From Chitinophagaceae bacterium (GTDB taxonomy: Bacteria; Bacteroidota; Bacteroidia; Chitinophagales; Chitinophagaceae): DNA of 40,811 nt. The position numbers and the translations under genes were made by a program. Positions 8,899 through 17,765 of this stretch are shown here, piece by piece. The stretch spans positions 1 to 40,811 of the forward strand of contig VFKL01000079.1 in NCBI GenBank assembly GCA_009885535.1. The letters run 5' to 3'. The number at the start of each line of letters is the position of its first letter. Position 1 is the stretch's first letter. The notes under the pieces were generated by a model. It was not told where the DNA came from and did not search any database. It worked only from the letters and a program-made list of their open reading frames with translations.

Positions 8899-9450
8899 AT
8901 GAAAACGAAGTACGCAGGAATTTGCCAAAAAGCATGCATATTAATTTCAGCCATTTTAATGGTGACTTTCACAATGGGACAATCAACTCACAAAGACAAA
9001 AGGATTTTGAGGGATTCAAAGAATGCAAAAAATTTGTTTATCAAAGTTGATCCAACAATAAAAAAATGGTTTGATAATGCTTATGGTTACGTAATTTTTC
9101 CAAATGTGGGCAAAGGTGGATTAGGTATAGGTGGTGCATTTGGTAATGGAATCGTGTTTATAAACAATACCGCAATTGGCAGGGCAAATTTATCTCAAGT
9201 GAGCATCGGCTTTCAAATGGGGGCTCAGGGTTATAGAGAAGTTATTTTCTTCGAAAACAAAAGCAATATGGATGATTTTAATGAAAATAAATTAAAATTA
9301 TCTGCACAAGTTTCTGCTGTATTGGTGGCAATAGGCGCTGCTGCAAATATTAATTATTCCAATGGGATTTTAATTTTTACTCATCCAAAAGGTGGCTTGA
9401 TGTATGAAGTTTCTGTTGGTGGACAAACATTCAATTATGAGAAATTTTAA
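8899..9450 (+). CDS. SYLF/Ysc84 domain lipid-binding protein, secreted
   Basis: The 183-aa protein has an N-terminal hydrophobic segment (about residues 13-27, ending TMGQ) that looks like a signal peptide. The mature part begins with a short helix and then YGYVIFPNVGKGGLGIGGAFG, the hallmark of the SYLF (Ysc84) domain. Later parts include IGFQMGAQGYREVIFFENK and a C-terminal FTHPKGGLMYEVSVGGQTFNY. SYLF domains bind phosphoinositides in eukaryotes; the bacterial role is unclear but probably at the membrane. The overlapping ORF at 8853 is a frame shadow. Confidence 0.9.
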   Translation: MKTKYAGICQKACILISAILMVTFTMGQSTHKDKRILRDSKNAKNLFIKVDPTIKKWFDNAYGYVIFPNVGKGGLGIGGAFGNGIVFINNTAIGRANLSQVSIGFQMGAQGYREVIFFENKSNMDDFNENKLKLSAQVSAVLVAIGAAANINYSNGILIFTHPKGGLMYEVSVGGQTFNYEKF

Positions 9451-9695
9451 ATCAAATAACTCCTTAAAAAATTTAAGACTTTTCAATCATAATTTTATAC
9501 AATGATTTCAAGTGTAAAATCCGGATTAAATTAAATGCCTTTTTTGAGAAATTTATTATGCCAAATTATAATGGTGATATTGTTGGTGTGAAAAATGTTT
9601 AAAGAAATTTGCTTTAATTATTACACATGTTTTAATAATATTTATCAAACATGCACAAACAAATAATTGATTTTTCTTTTGGAAGTAAAAACCAA

Positions 9696-10145
9696 TTATA
9701 GTAAATATTCTGCTATTACAATTTTCTTCTGTTTCATCATAACTTACCAAGCGTTTGGCATTCCCATTAATTCTCCTAAATTTTTAGGTATCACTTGCCA
9801 ACGAAGTCCAAATTTATCAATACATCAGCCACATTGATCCTCTTTTCCTTCATGAATAAATAGTTCCAGTATGTATCAATTTCAATTTGGTCATCGCAAT
9901 TAATGGCAAACGATATAGCATCATTAAATGGATGATGCGTTTTTTCTGTGATCATAAAAGAATAGCTTTGGCCAAAAATTTCCACTTCACACATTTCGGT
10001 GTTTCCGCTACGTGTTTGTCCTAAAGGCATGATATTCTCCGATTCAAAAAACTTCCAAAATATTTTTATAATAATAAATAACTATTGAAATAATGCCTCA
10101 ATCGGTATTAAACCAAAGGCTAGGTATAATTTTGTTTTGGAACAT
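9696..10145 (-). pseudogene. Decayed VOC/PhnB-like (glyoxalase-fold) gene
   Basis: The ORF track shows only a 79-aa piece (9791..10030) with the core of a PhnB-like VOC protein (FNDAISFAINCDDQIEIDTYW). Reading around it on the minus strand recovers the missing ends in other frames. Upstream, an ATG at 10145 opens MFQNKIIPSLWFNTD, followed by a TGA and then YYYKNI, a typical VOC N-terminus. Downstream, another frame gives QCG-stop-CIDKFGLRWQVIPKNLGELMG, with TGA where the family has tryptophan, and then an in-frame TAA before VMMKQKKIVIAEY. The joined length is 450 bp, the normal size of about 150 aa. At least two frameshifts and several stops show the gene is dead. Confidence 0.85.
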
Positions 10146-10157
10146 TTTCGGGGAAAT

Positions 10158-10730
10158 TTAAAATGCTTGATCATCAGAATCATCAACTACCACATCGTCA
10201 TTTTCCGTGCCATCATCACCATCGCCTTCATTCATAAAACCATCAGTTAGGGCGTCTGGTTGAAGGTCATATTTCTCTTCCATTTCTGCTAATCTTGAAT
10301 CTATAATGCCTTTAGTACCATATTGAGACGGACCAATTCCTTCAATCCTTACGCAAGCAGGATATTCAATTTTGTTGCTTCCTTCTTTATCTACGTTTAT
10401 CAACTCAATCATAAACTTCCAACTTTTTGTAAAATCGTATTCGTAAATAAATTTTTGATTGGGATCTGCAATTTGGCTTCCTAATAAAACTTCCTGCATT
10501 AAAACAGGTTCTACTTTATAGGCTTTATCATACTTTTCTAAGGTAATTTCTTTTCCATATTGCCATAAATCATTGCTCTTATAAAATGTGGCTGCATGCT
10601 TTTGATCAAACTCAAATGCCTTTAAAATAGCTAGATGTAACTCGTGAAAAGTTTGTTGATGTTTGGTTACAATATCTCTGTAAACTGCTTCATCTTCTTC
10701 CCAATAAATCCTAAATTTTAGTATTGCCAT
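10158..10730 (-). CDS. Plasmid pRiA4b ORF-3-like family protein
   Basis: The 190-aa protein (from the ATG giving MAILKFRIYWEED; the ORF track's first residue is a TTG two codons upstream) matches the pRiA4b ORF-3 fold. It has an N-terminal strand, then TFHELHLAILKAFEFDQKHAATFY, and a mid-segment FIYEYDFTKSWKFMIELI typical of this family. The C-terminal 30 residues are extremely acidic (GDGDDGTENDDVVVDDSDD) and probably disordered. Members are widespread, soluble and of unknown function, sometimes found near mobile DNA. The decayed VOC gene lies immediately downstream. Confidence 0.85.
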   Translation of the reverse strand: MAILKFRIYWEEDEAVYRDIVTKHQQTFHELHLAILKAFEFDQKHAATFYKSNDLWQYGKEITLEKYDKAYKVEPVLMQEVLLGSQIADPNQKFIYEYDFTKSWKFMIELINVDKEGSNKIEYPACVRIEGIGPSQYGTKGIIDSRLAEMEEKYDLQPDALTDGFMNEGDGDDGTENDDVVVDDSDDQAF

Positions 10731-10887
10731 ATTCAAAAATAAGGAAAAGTTGCATACAATAACTTATTGGAAACAATCATTTAATTCAACCTAGATTTTG
10801 TAGTTTAAAAAAGTTTATTCCATTAAAAAAACCATCTCATATTTTTCGCAAAAAGCACACCCCAAATAAAGCTTAAATTTAATACAA

Positions 10888-10907
10888 CCCACGGTTTAAA
10901 TCGTAGG
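10888..10907. repeat. REP-like imperfect palindrome
   Basis: CCCACGGTTTAAATCGTAGG is a 20-bp palindrome with two mismatched pairs. It resembles the CCCACGGTTTAAACCGTGGG element that I recall as dispersed in many Bacteroidota genomes beside REP-associated tyrosine transposases. No such transposase is in the window. The recall is from general knowledge, not a search. Confidence 0.5.
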
Positions 10908-10931
10908 CTATGAAAACAAATTATTCAACAT

Positions 10932-10947
10932 AACCGTTTAAACGGTT
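10932..10947. repeat. 16-bp perfect palindrome
   Basis: AACCGTTTAAACGGTT is a perfect palindrome 25 bases from the REP-like element and shares its GGTTTAAA/TTTAAACC core. It may be the partner half of a REP doublet or an operator. The 336-bp spacer 10731-11066 holds this, the REP-like element and the sdh terminator; no gene was found. Confidence 0.55.
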
Positions 10948-11014
10948 TTCATATTTTTAAAAAATGACTAATCACCACATTTATTCAATTGGTATAAAAG
11001 AAAAATTAAACCAT

Positions 11015-11050
11015 AAAAAAAGCCATATCAAAAAATGAAATGGCTTTTTG
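11015..11050 (-). terminator. Rho-independent terminator of the sdh operon
   Basis: AAAAAGCCAT (11017-11026) and ATGGCTTTTT (11040-11049) form a 10-bp stem with a 13-base loop, 18 bases beyond the sdhB stop. On the minus strand the stem is followed by a run of seven T residues. Confidence 0.75.
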
Positions 11051-11066
11051 CAAATTTTATTAAAAA

Positions 11067-11834
11067 TTATTTTGTTTCTGTAGTTAATCCAGCTTTTAAA
11101 TATTCACTGTTTAATCGTGCAATATTTGAAACAGAAATACCTTTTGGACATTCCGCCTCACATGCATACGTATTTGTACAATTTCCAAAACCCTCTTTAT
11201 CCATTTGAGCAACCATATTCAATACCCTTGATTCTCTTTCTGGACCTCCTTGTGGCAGTAATGCCAATTGAGAAACTTTTGCACCTACAAACAACATGGC
11301 ACTGCCATTTTTACAAGTAGCCACACAAGCACCACAACCGATACAAGCTGCTGCCATAAACGCATCATCCGCATCTTTTTTATCAATTGCAATGGCGTTT
11401 GCATCTACTGCATTTCCGGTATTTACACTTATAAATCCACCTGCCTGTATAATTCTATCAAAAGCAGAACGGTTCACTACTAAATCTTTCAAAACCGGGA
11501 AAGCCTTGCTACGCCATGGTTCTACCGTAATGGTATCGCCATCTTTAAACGCACGCATGTGCAATTGACAGGTAGTGTTTTGTTGCCAAGGTCCGTGCGC
11601 TTGTCCATTGATGTACATGCTGCACATGCCACAAATTCCTTCACGGCAATCATGATCAAATGCAATCGGCTCTTTGCCATCTACAATTAATTGCTCGTTC
11701 AATACATCAAACATTTCCAAAAAACTCATTTCGGATGAAATGCCTTTTACTTGATACGTTTCTAATTTACCCTGCTCCTTACTGTTTTTTTGACGCCAAA
11801 CCTTTAAGGTCAGATTCATGTGATAATGTTCCAT
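11067..11834 (-). CDS. sdhB: Succinate dehydrogenase/fumarate reductase iron-sulfur subunit
   Basis: The 255-aa protein carries electrons from the flavoprotein to quinone through three Fe-S clusters. The N-terminal plant-ferredoxin domain has Cys63, Cys68, Cys71 and Cys89 (CREGICGMC and NTTC) for the 2Fe-2S centre. The C-terminal domain has [11 protein letters not shown] and [15 protein letters not shown] for the 4Fe-4S and 3Fe-4S centres. It is the last gene of sdhCAB, 56 bases after sdhA and followed by a terminator. The arrangement with one cytochrome b subunit and no sdhD is the b-type seen in Bacteroidota. The start could also be the methionine five codons later. Confidence 0.96.
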   Translation of the reverse strand: MEHYHMNLTLKVWRQKNSKEQGKLETYQVKGISSEMSFLEMFDVLNEQLIVDGKEPIAFDHDCREGICGMCSMYINGQAHGPWQQNTTCQLHMRAFKDGDTITVEPWRSKAFPVLKDLVVNRSAFDRIIQAGGFISVNTGNAVDANAIAIDKKDADDAFMAAACIGCGACVATCKNGSAMLFVGAKVSQLALLPQGGPERESRVLNMVAQMDKEGFGNCTNTYACEAECPKGISVSNIARLNSEYLKAGLTTETK

Positions 11835-11890
11835 ACGTTATATTTTTTGATTGTCTATTTGTGAAACAACATCCAATCGTTTATCAATGA

Positions 11891-13867
11891 TTATTTATAA
11901 CTTCTTTGTGTTGGTTTTACAATGTCAAAGCTCAATGCTTCTTTATGCAATTCCCAGCTGCTATCTCCTTTATTTTCCCATGCGGCTACGTATGCATAGT
12001 TTTCATCGTCTCTTTTTGCTTCACCATCTTCTGTTTGACTTTCCTCTCTAAAGTGACCACCACAACTTTCGTTTCTATCTAGTGCATCTAAACACATCAA
12101 TTCTCCCAATTCAATCAAATCTGCTACCCTACCGGCTTTGTCTAATTCTAAATTAAAAGAATTGATTTCTCCAGGAATTCTAACATCGCTCCAAAACTCT
12201 TTTTTCAAGGCACGAACTTCTTCAATGGCTTGTTTTAATCCTTTTTCACTTCTTGCCATTCCGCATTTATCCCAAATGATTTTACCCAATCTTTTATGAA
12301 AACTTTCAACGGTTTGTTTTCCTTTAATATTTATTAGTGTATTCAAACGATCTGAAACTGCTTTTTGGGCTTCAGCGAATGCAGAATGATCGGTTGAAAT
12401 TGAATTCGTATGAATTTCGTCTGCTAAATAATTTCCTAAAGTATATGGAATTACAAAATAACCATCGGCCAAACCTTGCATTAATGCAGAAGCACCCAAA
12501 CGATTGGCACCATGATCACTGAAGTTTGCTTCGCCTAAGGCGTACAAACCTTTTACTGTAGTTTGTAATTCGTAATCAACCCACAATCCGCCCATGGTGT
12601 AATGCACCGCTGGATATATACGCATTGGAGTTTCGTATGGATTTTCACCAGTTATTTTTTGATACATTTCAAATAAGTTGCCATATTTTTCTTCTACAAC
12701 TTTCTTTCCTAAAGCAACAATTTCTTCGTGGCTTAAATTGTCATTACCGGCTTTACCTGCTTCTATTTTACCATAACGAACAATCGCATCTTTATAATCT
12801 AAATAAACCGCCATTTTTGTAGTTCCTACACCGTAACCCTCATCACATCTTTCTTTGGCTGCTCTTGATGCAACGTCGCGCGGTACAAGGTTTCCAAATG
12901 CTGGATATCTTCTTTCTAAATAATAATCTCTTTCATTTTCTGGAATGTCTTTTGGATTTCTACTCTCTTCTTTTTTTAATGGCACCCAAATTCTACCGTC
13001 ATTTCTCAAACTCTCGCTCATCAAGGTTAATTTACTTTGATGGTCGCCACTAACGGGTATGCATGTAGGATGGATTTGCGTAAAACAAGGATTTCCAAAA
13101 AACGCTCCTTTTTTATGCGCTTTCCATGCAGCGGTAACATTGCTACCCATTGCATTTGTACTCAAATAAAATACGTTTCCGTATCCACCAGAACATAATA
13201 AAACCGCATGTCCAAAATGACTTTCCAATTCGCCACTAACTAAATCTCTTGCTATAATTCCTCTCGCCTTGTCATCTATTTTAACTACATCAAGCATTTC
13301 ATGTCTTGTGTACATTTTCACGTTACCTAAAGCCACTTGTCTTTCTAAAGCACTGTATGCACCCAATAACAATTGCTGACCTGTTTGACCTGCAGCGTAG
13401 AACGTACGTTGTACCTGCGTTCCGCCAAAAGAACGATTACTTAACAAGCCACCATACTCACGGGCAAACGGAACACCTTGAGCAACGCACTGGTCAATAA
13501 TAGAAGTACTAACTTCGGCCAAACGGTGAACGTTTGCTTCTCTTGCGCGATAGTCACCACCTTTTACCGTATCATAAAATAGACGAAAAACAGAATCACC
13601 ATCATTTTGATAATTCTTTGCGGCATTGATACCACCTTGAGCAGCAATACTGTGCGCACGACGAGGACTATCTTGAAAACAAAAAGCTTTTACTTTATAT
13701 CCCAATTCACCGAGAGAAGCTGCTGCTGAAGCGCCGGCTAAACCAGTACCCACCACAATTACTTCTAATTTTCTTTTATTGGCTGGATTAACCAACTTTA
13801 CATGTCCTTTGTAATCAGTCCACTTTTTGTCCATTTCTCCATGTGGAATCTTTGCATCTAAAGCCAT
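11891..13867 (-). CDS. sdhA: Succinate dehydrogenase/fumarate reductase flavoprotein subunit
   Basis: The 658-aa subunit oxidises succinate to fumarate at a covalently bound FAD. The dinucleotide-binding motif [19 protein letters not shown] lies at residues 38-56, and His72 in [11 protein letters not shown] is the expected FAD attachment site. [10 protein letters not shown], the [16 protein letters not shown] region, and [12 protein letters not shown] with [20 protein letters not shown] complete the active-site and FAD-contact blocks. The C-terminal domain with [12 protein letters not shown] is typical. It lies 31 bases downstream of sdhC and belongs to the same operon. Whether it works mainly as dehydrogenase or reductase cannot be told from sequence alone. 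Confidence 0.96.
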   Translation of the reverse strand: MALDAKIPHGEMDKKWTDYKGHVKLVNPANKRKLEVIVVGTGLAGASAAASLGELGYKVKAFCFQDSPRRAHSIAAQGGINAAKNYQNDGDSVFRLFYDTVKGGDYRAREANVHRLAEVSTSIIDQCVAQGVPFAREYGGLLSNRSFGGTQVQRTFYAAGQTGQQLLLGAYSALERQVALGNVKMYTRHEMLDVVKIDDKARGIIARDLVSGELESHFGHAVLLCSGGYGNVFYLSTNAMGSNVTAAWKAHKKGAFFGNPCFTQIHPTCIPVSGDHQSKLTLMSESLRNDGRIWVPLKKEESRNPKDIPENERDYYLERRYPAFGNLVPRDVASRAAKERCDEGYGVGTTKMAVYLDYKDAIVRYGKIEAGKAGNDNLSHEEIVALGKKVVEEKYGNLFEMYQKITGENPYETPMRIYPAVHYTMGGLWVDYELQTTVKGLYALGEANFSDHGANRLGASALMQGLADGYFVIPYTLGNYLADEIHTNSISTDHSAFAEAQKAVSDRLNTLINIKGKQTVESFHKRLGKIIWDKCGMARSEKGLKQAIEEVRALKKEFWSDVRIPGEINSFNLELDKAGRVADLIELGELMCLDALDRNESCGGHFREESQTEDGEAKRDDENYAYVAAWENKGDSSWELHKEALSFDIVKPTQRSYK

Positions 13868-13898
13868 ATTCGTAGAATTAAAAATTAAAAAGCTAATA

Positions 13899-14570
13899 TT
13901 ATTTTATCCAATCAAAAAACATTGCGATTGGCATCGATGCAAATAATAAACAAATGATTATTGCATAACCAAATCCAATAGATTTTATTAAAGGAGTGTA
14001 TTTTTTATGATTGAAGCCCAATGATTGGAACGCACTTTGAAAACCATGATACAAATGCCAGAACAAGGCAATAACGCCAGCAACATATAAGCCAACGATC
14101 CAATTCACACTAAAAACTTCTTTCATTTCTTCAAATAAATTGTGTGGTGCATCTCCTTTTACATACAAGGCTACTTTAGTATCTACATAAAAATGAGACA
14201 AATGCATAACTAAAAACAACAAAAGCAAGGTTCCTAAAATCGCCATAGAACGGCTGTACCATTTGCTGTTTTTATTGGGTTGGCTGTATGCATATTTTAC
14301 AGGTCTAGCATTTTTGTTTTGACTCCATAACATCAGTCCTTGAATGATGTGCGTGATTAAACCGGCAAATAAACCCAATTCTAAAAAGCGCATAATCCAG
14401 TTGTGGCTCATAAAGCGCGCCATTTCATTAAACGTTTTACCTCCATCATTTAAGAAAATACAAGCATTGATGCTGGCATGAACGATTAAAAATAAAATTA
14501 AAAAAAGACCGGTAAAAGCCATCACGTACTTTTTACCAAGTGAAGATGTGAAAAAATGTTTCCAAGTCAT
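13899..14570 (-). CDS. sdhC: Succinate dehydrogenase cytochrome b subunit (b558-type)
   Basis: The 223-aa membrane subunit anchors SdhAB to the inner membrane and passes electrons to menaquinone. Five hydrophobic helices are visible, with conserved histidines in [31 protein letters not shown] and [18 protein letters not shown] that can ligate two haems. This single large subunit replaces the separate SdhC and SdhD of proteobacteria. It is the first gene of the operon. A TATTTTTG -7-like box lies 30 to 37 bases upstream of the ATG. Confidence 0.94.
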   Translation of the reverse strand: MTWKHFFTSSLGKKYVMAFTGLFLILFLIVHASINACIFLNDGGKTFNEMARFMSHNWIMRFLELGLFAGLITHIIQGLMLWSQNKNARPVKYAYSQPNKNSKWYSRSMAILGTLLLLFLVMHLSHFYVDTKVALYVKGDAPHNLFEEMKEVFSVNWIVGLYVAGVIALFWHLYHGFQSAFQSLGFNHKKYTPLIKSIGFGYAIIICLLFASMPIAMFFDWIK

Positions 14571-14599
14571 AAGTGAAATTTGAAAGGTAAATTCAGTTG

Positions 14600-14607
14600 C
14601 AAAAATA
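14600..14607 (-). promoter_or_regulatory. Candidate -7 box upstream of sdhC
   Basis: CAAAAATA on the plus strand reads TATTTTTG on the minus strand, matching TAnnTTTG, 30 bases before the sdhC ATG. No well-spaced -33 TTG was found, so support is partial. Confidence 0.3.
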
Positions 14608-14681
14608 AGGGGAGAAAATTCAAAATAGAATTTTTATTATAGCTTTTTATTAAAGATTGAGTTGATAGTTAAACAATTATG

Positions 14682-15245
14682 TTATTCTAATCTTTTCATC
14701 AATTCATTATCTAATGTTTGAAAAATTATTTCCGGCTTTAATGTTCGCCATTGATCCAGCTCAAAAAAATGTACATAATTGGTTATTCTCGCCTTCTTAA
14801 AATCATGTTTTGTAGCCTCGGGCATATTCAAAATAACCACCCAACCATTATCATCTTCCAATTGCTCGTGCCACTCTTCGTAATAACTGTCATCACTGCT
14901 GTGGAAATTAAGCACGTTTTCAGAAAGCAATATGTATTTTGAAATGCCAAGTTGAAACAACACGTCTGTAATGTTTCTTCTGATGGTCATGATGTCGTTT
15001 TCAATGGCGTCGTTCCATTCGCCAATTAATTCTATAATGGCAAAATGTAAATCATAATCAACAAATAAAATCTTCATGTACATCGTTTTGGAACCGAATT
15101 CATCCCACTGCGGATGCACGTAATAGTTATACAGCGTTTTGGTATATTCAAATTCACTGTATTCGTTTCCATAAAAAGGCGACAGTCGATCTTCTTCAGC
15201 GACGTATAAATGACGCCAATTGTAGTAAGGTTCTATGTTTTGCAT
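14682..15245 (-). CDS. Conserved hypothetical protein
   Basis: I do not recognise a named family for this 187-aa soluble protein. It is acidic and rich in tyrosine and tryptophan (YYNWRHLYVAEEDRLSPFYG near the start, DDSYYEEWHEQLEDDNGWVV near residue 120), with no signal peptide or membrane segment. The even base composition and lack of overlapping alternatives support a real gene. Its ATG directly abuts the T-tract of the terminator that follows the thiolase gene, so its expression may depend on terminator readthrough or on an unseen promoter. Confidence 0.72.
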   Translation of the reverse strand: MQNIEPYYNWRHLYVAEEDRLSPFYGNEYSEFEYTKTLYNYYVHPQWDEFGSKTMYMKILFVDYDLHFAIIELIGEWNDAIENDIMTIRRNITDVLFQLGISKYILLSENVLNFHSSDDSYYEEWHEQLEDDNGWVVILNMPEATKHDFKKARITNYVHFFELDQWRTLKPEIIFQTLDNELMKRLE

Positions 15246-15246
15246 A

Positions 15247-15280
15247 AAAAAAATAAAAAGGTCGGCAAATAAGCCAACCT
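15247..15280 (-). terminator. Terminator after the thiolase gene
   Basis: On the minus strand AGGTTGGC (15273-15280) pairs with GCCGACCT (15259-15266) across a 6-base loop, including one G-T wobble. The stem is followed by TTTTATTTTTTTT. The T-run ends right at the start codon of the next gene. Confidence 0.75.
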
Positions 15281-15309
15281 ATAATTGTATAAAATGTATT
15301 AAAAATCGA

Positions 15310-16488
15310 CTAACAATTTTCTACTATTAAAGCTGACGCTCCTCCTCCACCATTACAAATACCGGCTGCACCAAATTGAGCATTGTTTTGTTTGAGTACA
15401 TTAATTAAAGTAACAATGATACGAGCGCCACTGCAACCTAAAGGATGACCTAGTGAAACAGCTCCACCGTTTACATTAACTTTTTGTGGATCAAGATTCA
15501 TGCGTTTTGTATTTTCAATACCCACAACAGAAAACGCTTCATTTAATTCCCAATATTGAATTTGCTCCATTGTTAACCCTGCTTTTTCTACCGCTTTTGG
15601 AACTGCCATTGAGGGTGTAGTTGTAAACCACTCTGGCGCTTGTTCTGCATCAGCAAAAGATTTGATTTTTGCAATAGGTGTTAAGCCCAATTCTTCAGCC
15701 TTTTTTTTGCTGATTAAAACCACGGCAGCCGCACCATCATTCATTGTGGAAGCATTGGCAGCAGTAACTGACCCGTCTTTTAGGAAAGCACTTTTTAACC
15801 CTGGAATTTTGTCGAACATTACATTAAATGGCTCTTCATCTTTATAGAAAAGAATTGGATCTCCTTTTTTCTGCGGGATAGACACGGGTATAATTTCATT
15901 TTCAAATTTTCCATTTTGAGATGCCGCCTGACTTCTTTTATAACTTTCAATAGCGAAAGCATCTTGATCTTCTCTAGATATTCCACAAGTTGAAGCGCAC
16001 ATTTCAGCAGCAACGCCCATTGCTTTTCCATCATACACATCCGTTAAACCATCTTTAACCAATCCATCAATAAGCGAAACGTTGCCGTATTTATTTCCCC
16101 ATCTCATATTTTCAGAATAAAAAGGCACATTGCTCATGCTTTCCATTCCACCAGCAACAATAATATCTGCATCTCCAAGCATGATGCTTTGTGCTGCGAT
16201 AGCGATAGATTTCATTCCACTTGCACAAACTTTATTAACAGTAGTGCAAATAACAGAATCAGACAAACCAGCAAATTTCGCCGCTTGTCTAGCAGGTGCT
16301 TGCCCAAGATTTGCTTGTATTACAGAACCCATAATCACTTCATTTACTTGATCTGGATTTATGCCAGATTTTTCAATTGCTCCTTTAATGGCGAATGCTC
16401 CCAATTGTGTGGCTGAAAAACTTTTCAATGTTCCGCCAAAACTACCAATTGGGGTTCTAACTGCGGATAAAATGTACACTTCATTCAT
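15310..16488 (-). CDS. Acetyl-CoA C-acetyltransferase (thiolase)
   Basis: The 392-aa enzyme condenses or cleaves acetyl-CoA units (acetoacetyl-CoA/beta-ketoacyl-CoA). The nucleophilic cysteine is Cys88 in VNKVCASGMKSI. NEAFSVVG, GGAVSLGHPLGCSGARI (catalytic His and second Cys) and the C-terminal CNGGGGASALIVE are all present. The short length and NEAF motif favour a biosynthetic, AtoB/ThlA-like enzyme over a FadA-type degradative one, though this cannot be settled here. No other fatty-acid gene is adjacent, and it appears monocistronic with its own terminator. Confidence 0.94.
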   Translation of the reverse strand: MNEVYILSAVRTPIGSFGGTLKSFSATQLGAFAIKGAIEKSGINPDQVNEVIMGSVIQANLGQAPARQAAKFAGLSDSVICTTVNKVCASGMKSIAIAAQSIMLGDADIIVAGGMESMSNVPFYSENMRWGNKYGNVSLIDGLVKDGLTDVYDGKAMGVAAEMCASTCGISREDQDAFAIESYKRSQAASQNGKFENEIIPVSIPQKKGDPILFYKDEEPFNVMFDKIPGLKSAFLKDGSVTAANASTMNDGAAAVVLISKKKAEELGLTPIAKIKSFADAEQAPEWFTTTPSMAVPKAVEKAGLTMEQIQYWELNEAFSVVGIENTKRMNLDPQKVNVNGGAVSLGHPLGCSGARIIVTLINVLKQNNAQFGAAGICNGGGGASALIVENC

Positions 16489-16685
16489 AATTTATAGTTG
16501 GTTTTTAATTTAAAAAGGGATGATACATTTCTCTAAATAAAAATTATTTATTCACAAGAAAAAAATTGACAAAAAAAATATTTTTTAAAACACAAAATTA
16601 AGCAAATTCATTTTTCGAAATTAAAAATTATCCCTTAATCCCAATGGAAAATTTTATGGAAAATTTTAAATAGAATGCGATTAAT

Positions 16686-16716
16686 TTGCATTTGTAATAA
16701 CCCTTTATTATTTTTG
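16686..16716 (+). promoter_or_regulatory. Candidate promoter of the polysaccharide locus
   Basis: TTG (16686-16688) and TATTTTTG (16709-16716) are separated by 20 bases, fitting the Bacteroidota TTG...TAnnTTTG pattern. Transcription would begin near 16723, giving a 5' leader of about 190 bases before the first gene. The rest of the 427-bp spacer (16489-16915) is A/T-rich and shows no gene. Confidence 0.4.
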
Positions 16717-16915
16717 AATATGCCACTGAAATTGAATGGTATCTTTATCCATAATTTTTGGAAATCACCCATACAACTAAATAATTTATTTTTTTGAACA
16801 TAATAAATACATCAATTTATAGTTATGTGTAAATAATCTTAATCGTACCCATATAAATCAACGATGAATTGAAAAAAAATCAAGACATTTAATTGCATTT
16901 AAAAATTAAACCCTC

Positions 16916-17713
16916 ATGTTACCACAAATAAAAAAATTTCAACTTATCATTTTTGCAACATTGCTTATCGTTCAATTCAGTTCATGTCTATCCACTGAAA
17001 AAGCTTCCTATTTTTCAAATGTTACCAACTCGAGTATTGACATTGAAAGAGAAAACGAATTAGAACCGAATATTCAAAGGAACGACATTTTAAGTATTTT
17101 CATAAGTAGTTTGAGCCCGGAAGCATCTGCAGTTTTTAACACCACCAATACACAAGCCACGAGCACATCCACTACAACGGGATCAACAAGTGCTGGTGGA
17201 TATTTGGTAAATGCAGAAGGTACCATTCAATTGCCTATACTTGGCAATATAAAAGCAGAAGGACTAACCAAAAAACAATTAAAAACAAACCTTACGAATT
17301 TAATAAATGAAAAAAAATTATTGATTGACCCTGTTGTTACTATTCGTCATTTGAATTATGAAGTAACCATAATTGGAGAAGTTGGAAAACCTACCGTAAT
17401 CAATGTGCCTAATGAAAAAATATCTATGTTAAAAGCACTAGGAATTGCCGGTGACATTACGATTTATGGAAAAAAAGAAAACGTGCTACTTATCAGAGAA
17501 ATTGAGGGGAAAAGAATCGTCAACAGAATTGATTTGAATTCAAAAAACTTTTTATCATCTCCTTATTATTATTTGCAACCCAATGACGTAGTATATGTAG
17601 AAGCCAACGAAAGAAAAGTATTAAACGCAAACAGAAATCAACAATTACTGCCTACAATTTTAAGTGCTTTATCTATTGTAGCTGTTGTAATTACTACTTT
17701 AATCAGAAACTAG
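16916..17713 (+). CDS. Polysaccharide export outer-membrane lipoprotein (Wza-like)
   Basis: The 265-aa protein starts with a signal sequence ending in the lipobox-like QFSSC, so it is probably a lipoprotein. A Poly_export (PES) domain follows (ERNDILSIFISSLSPEA to GYLVNAEGTIQLPILGNIKAEG), then one SLBB-type domain (YEVTIIGEVGKPTVINVP). The C-terminus has a hydrophobic segment (LLPTILSALSIVAVVITTLI) that could cross the outer membrane as in the Wza helical barrel. It forms the exit channel for the exported polymer together with the next gene product, encoded 52 bases downstream. Confidence 0.93.
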   Translation: MLPQIKKFQLIIFATLLIVQFSSCLSTEKASYFSNVTNSSIDIERENELEPNIQRNDILSIFISSLSPEASAVFNTTNTQATSTSTTTGSTSAGGYLVNAEGTIQLPILGNIKAEGLTKKQLKTNLTNLINEKKLLIDPVVTIRHLNYEVTIIGEVGKPTVINVPNEKISMLKALGIAGDITIYGKKENVLLIREIEGKRIVNRIDLNSKNFLSSPYYYLQPNDVVYVEANERKVLNANRNQQLLPTILSALSIVAVVITTLIRN

Positions 17714-17765
17714 ATACAATTTAATCTGTTATTATTACCCCATTTAGAAAATATACTTAAATAAA

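Noticed and set aside
9460-9485. CTTAAA...TTTAAG inverted repeat after the SYLF gene considered as a terminator
   Set aside because: The stem is six A/T pairs only and lacks a convincing T-tract.
9556-9750. 64-aa minus-strand ORF
   Set aside because: It is an out-of-frame shadow over the end of the decayed VOC gene and has no protein-like features of its own.
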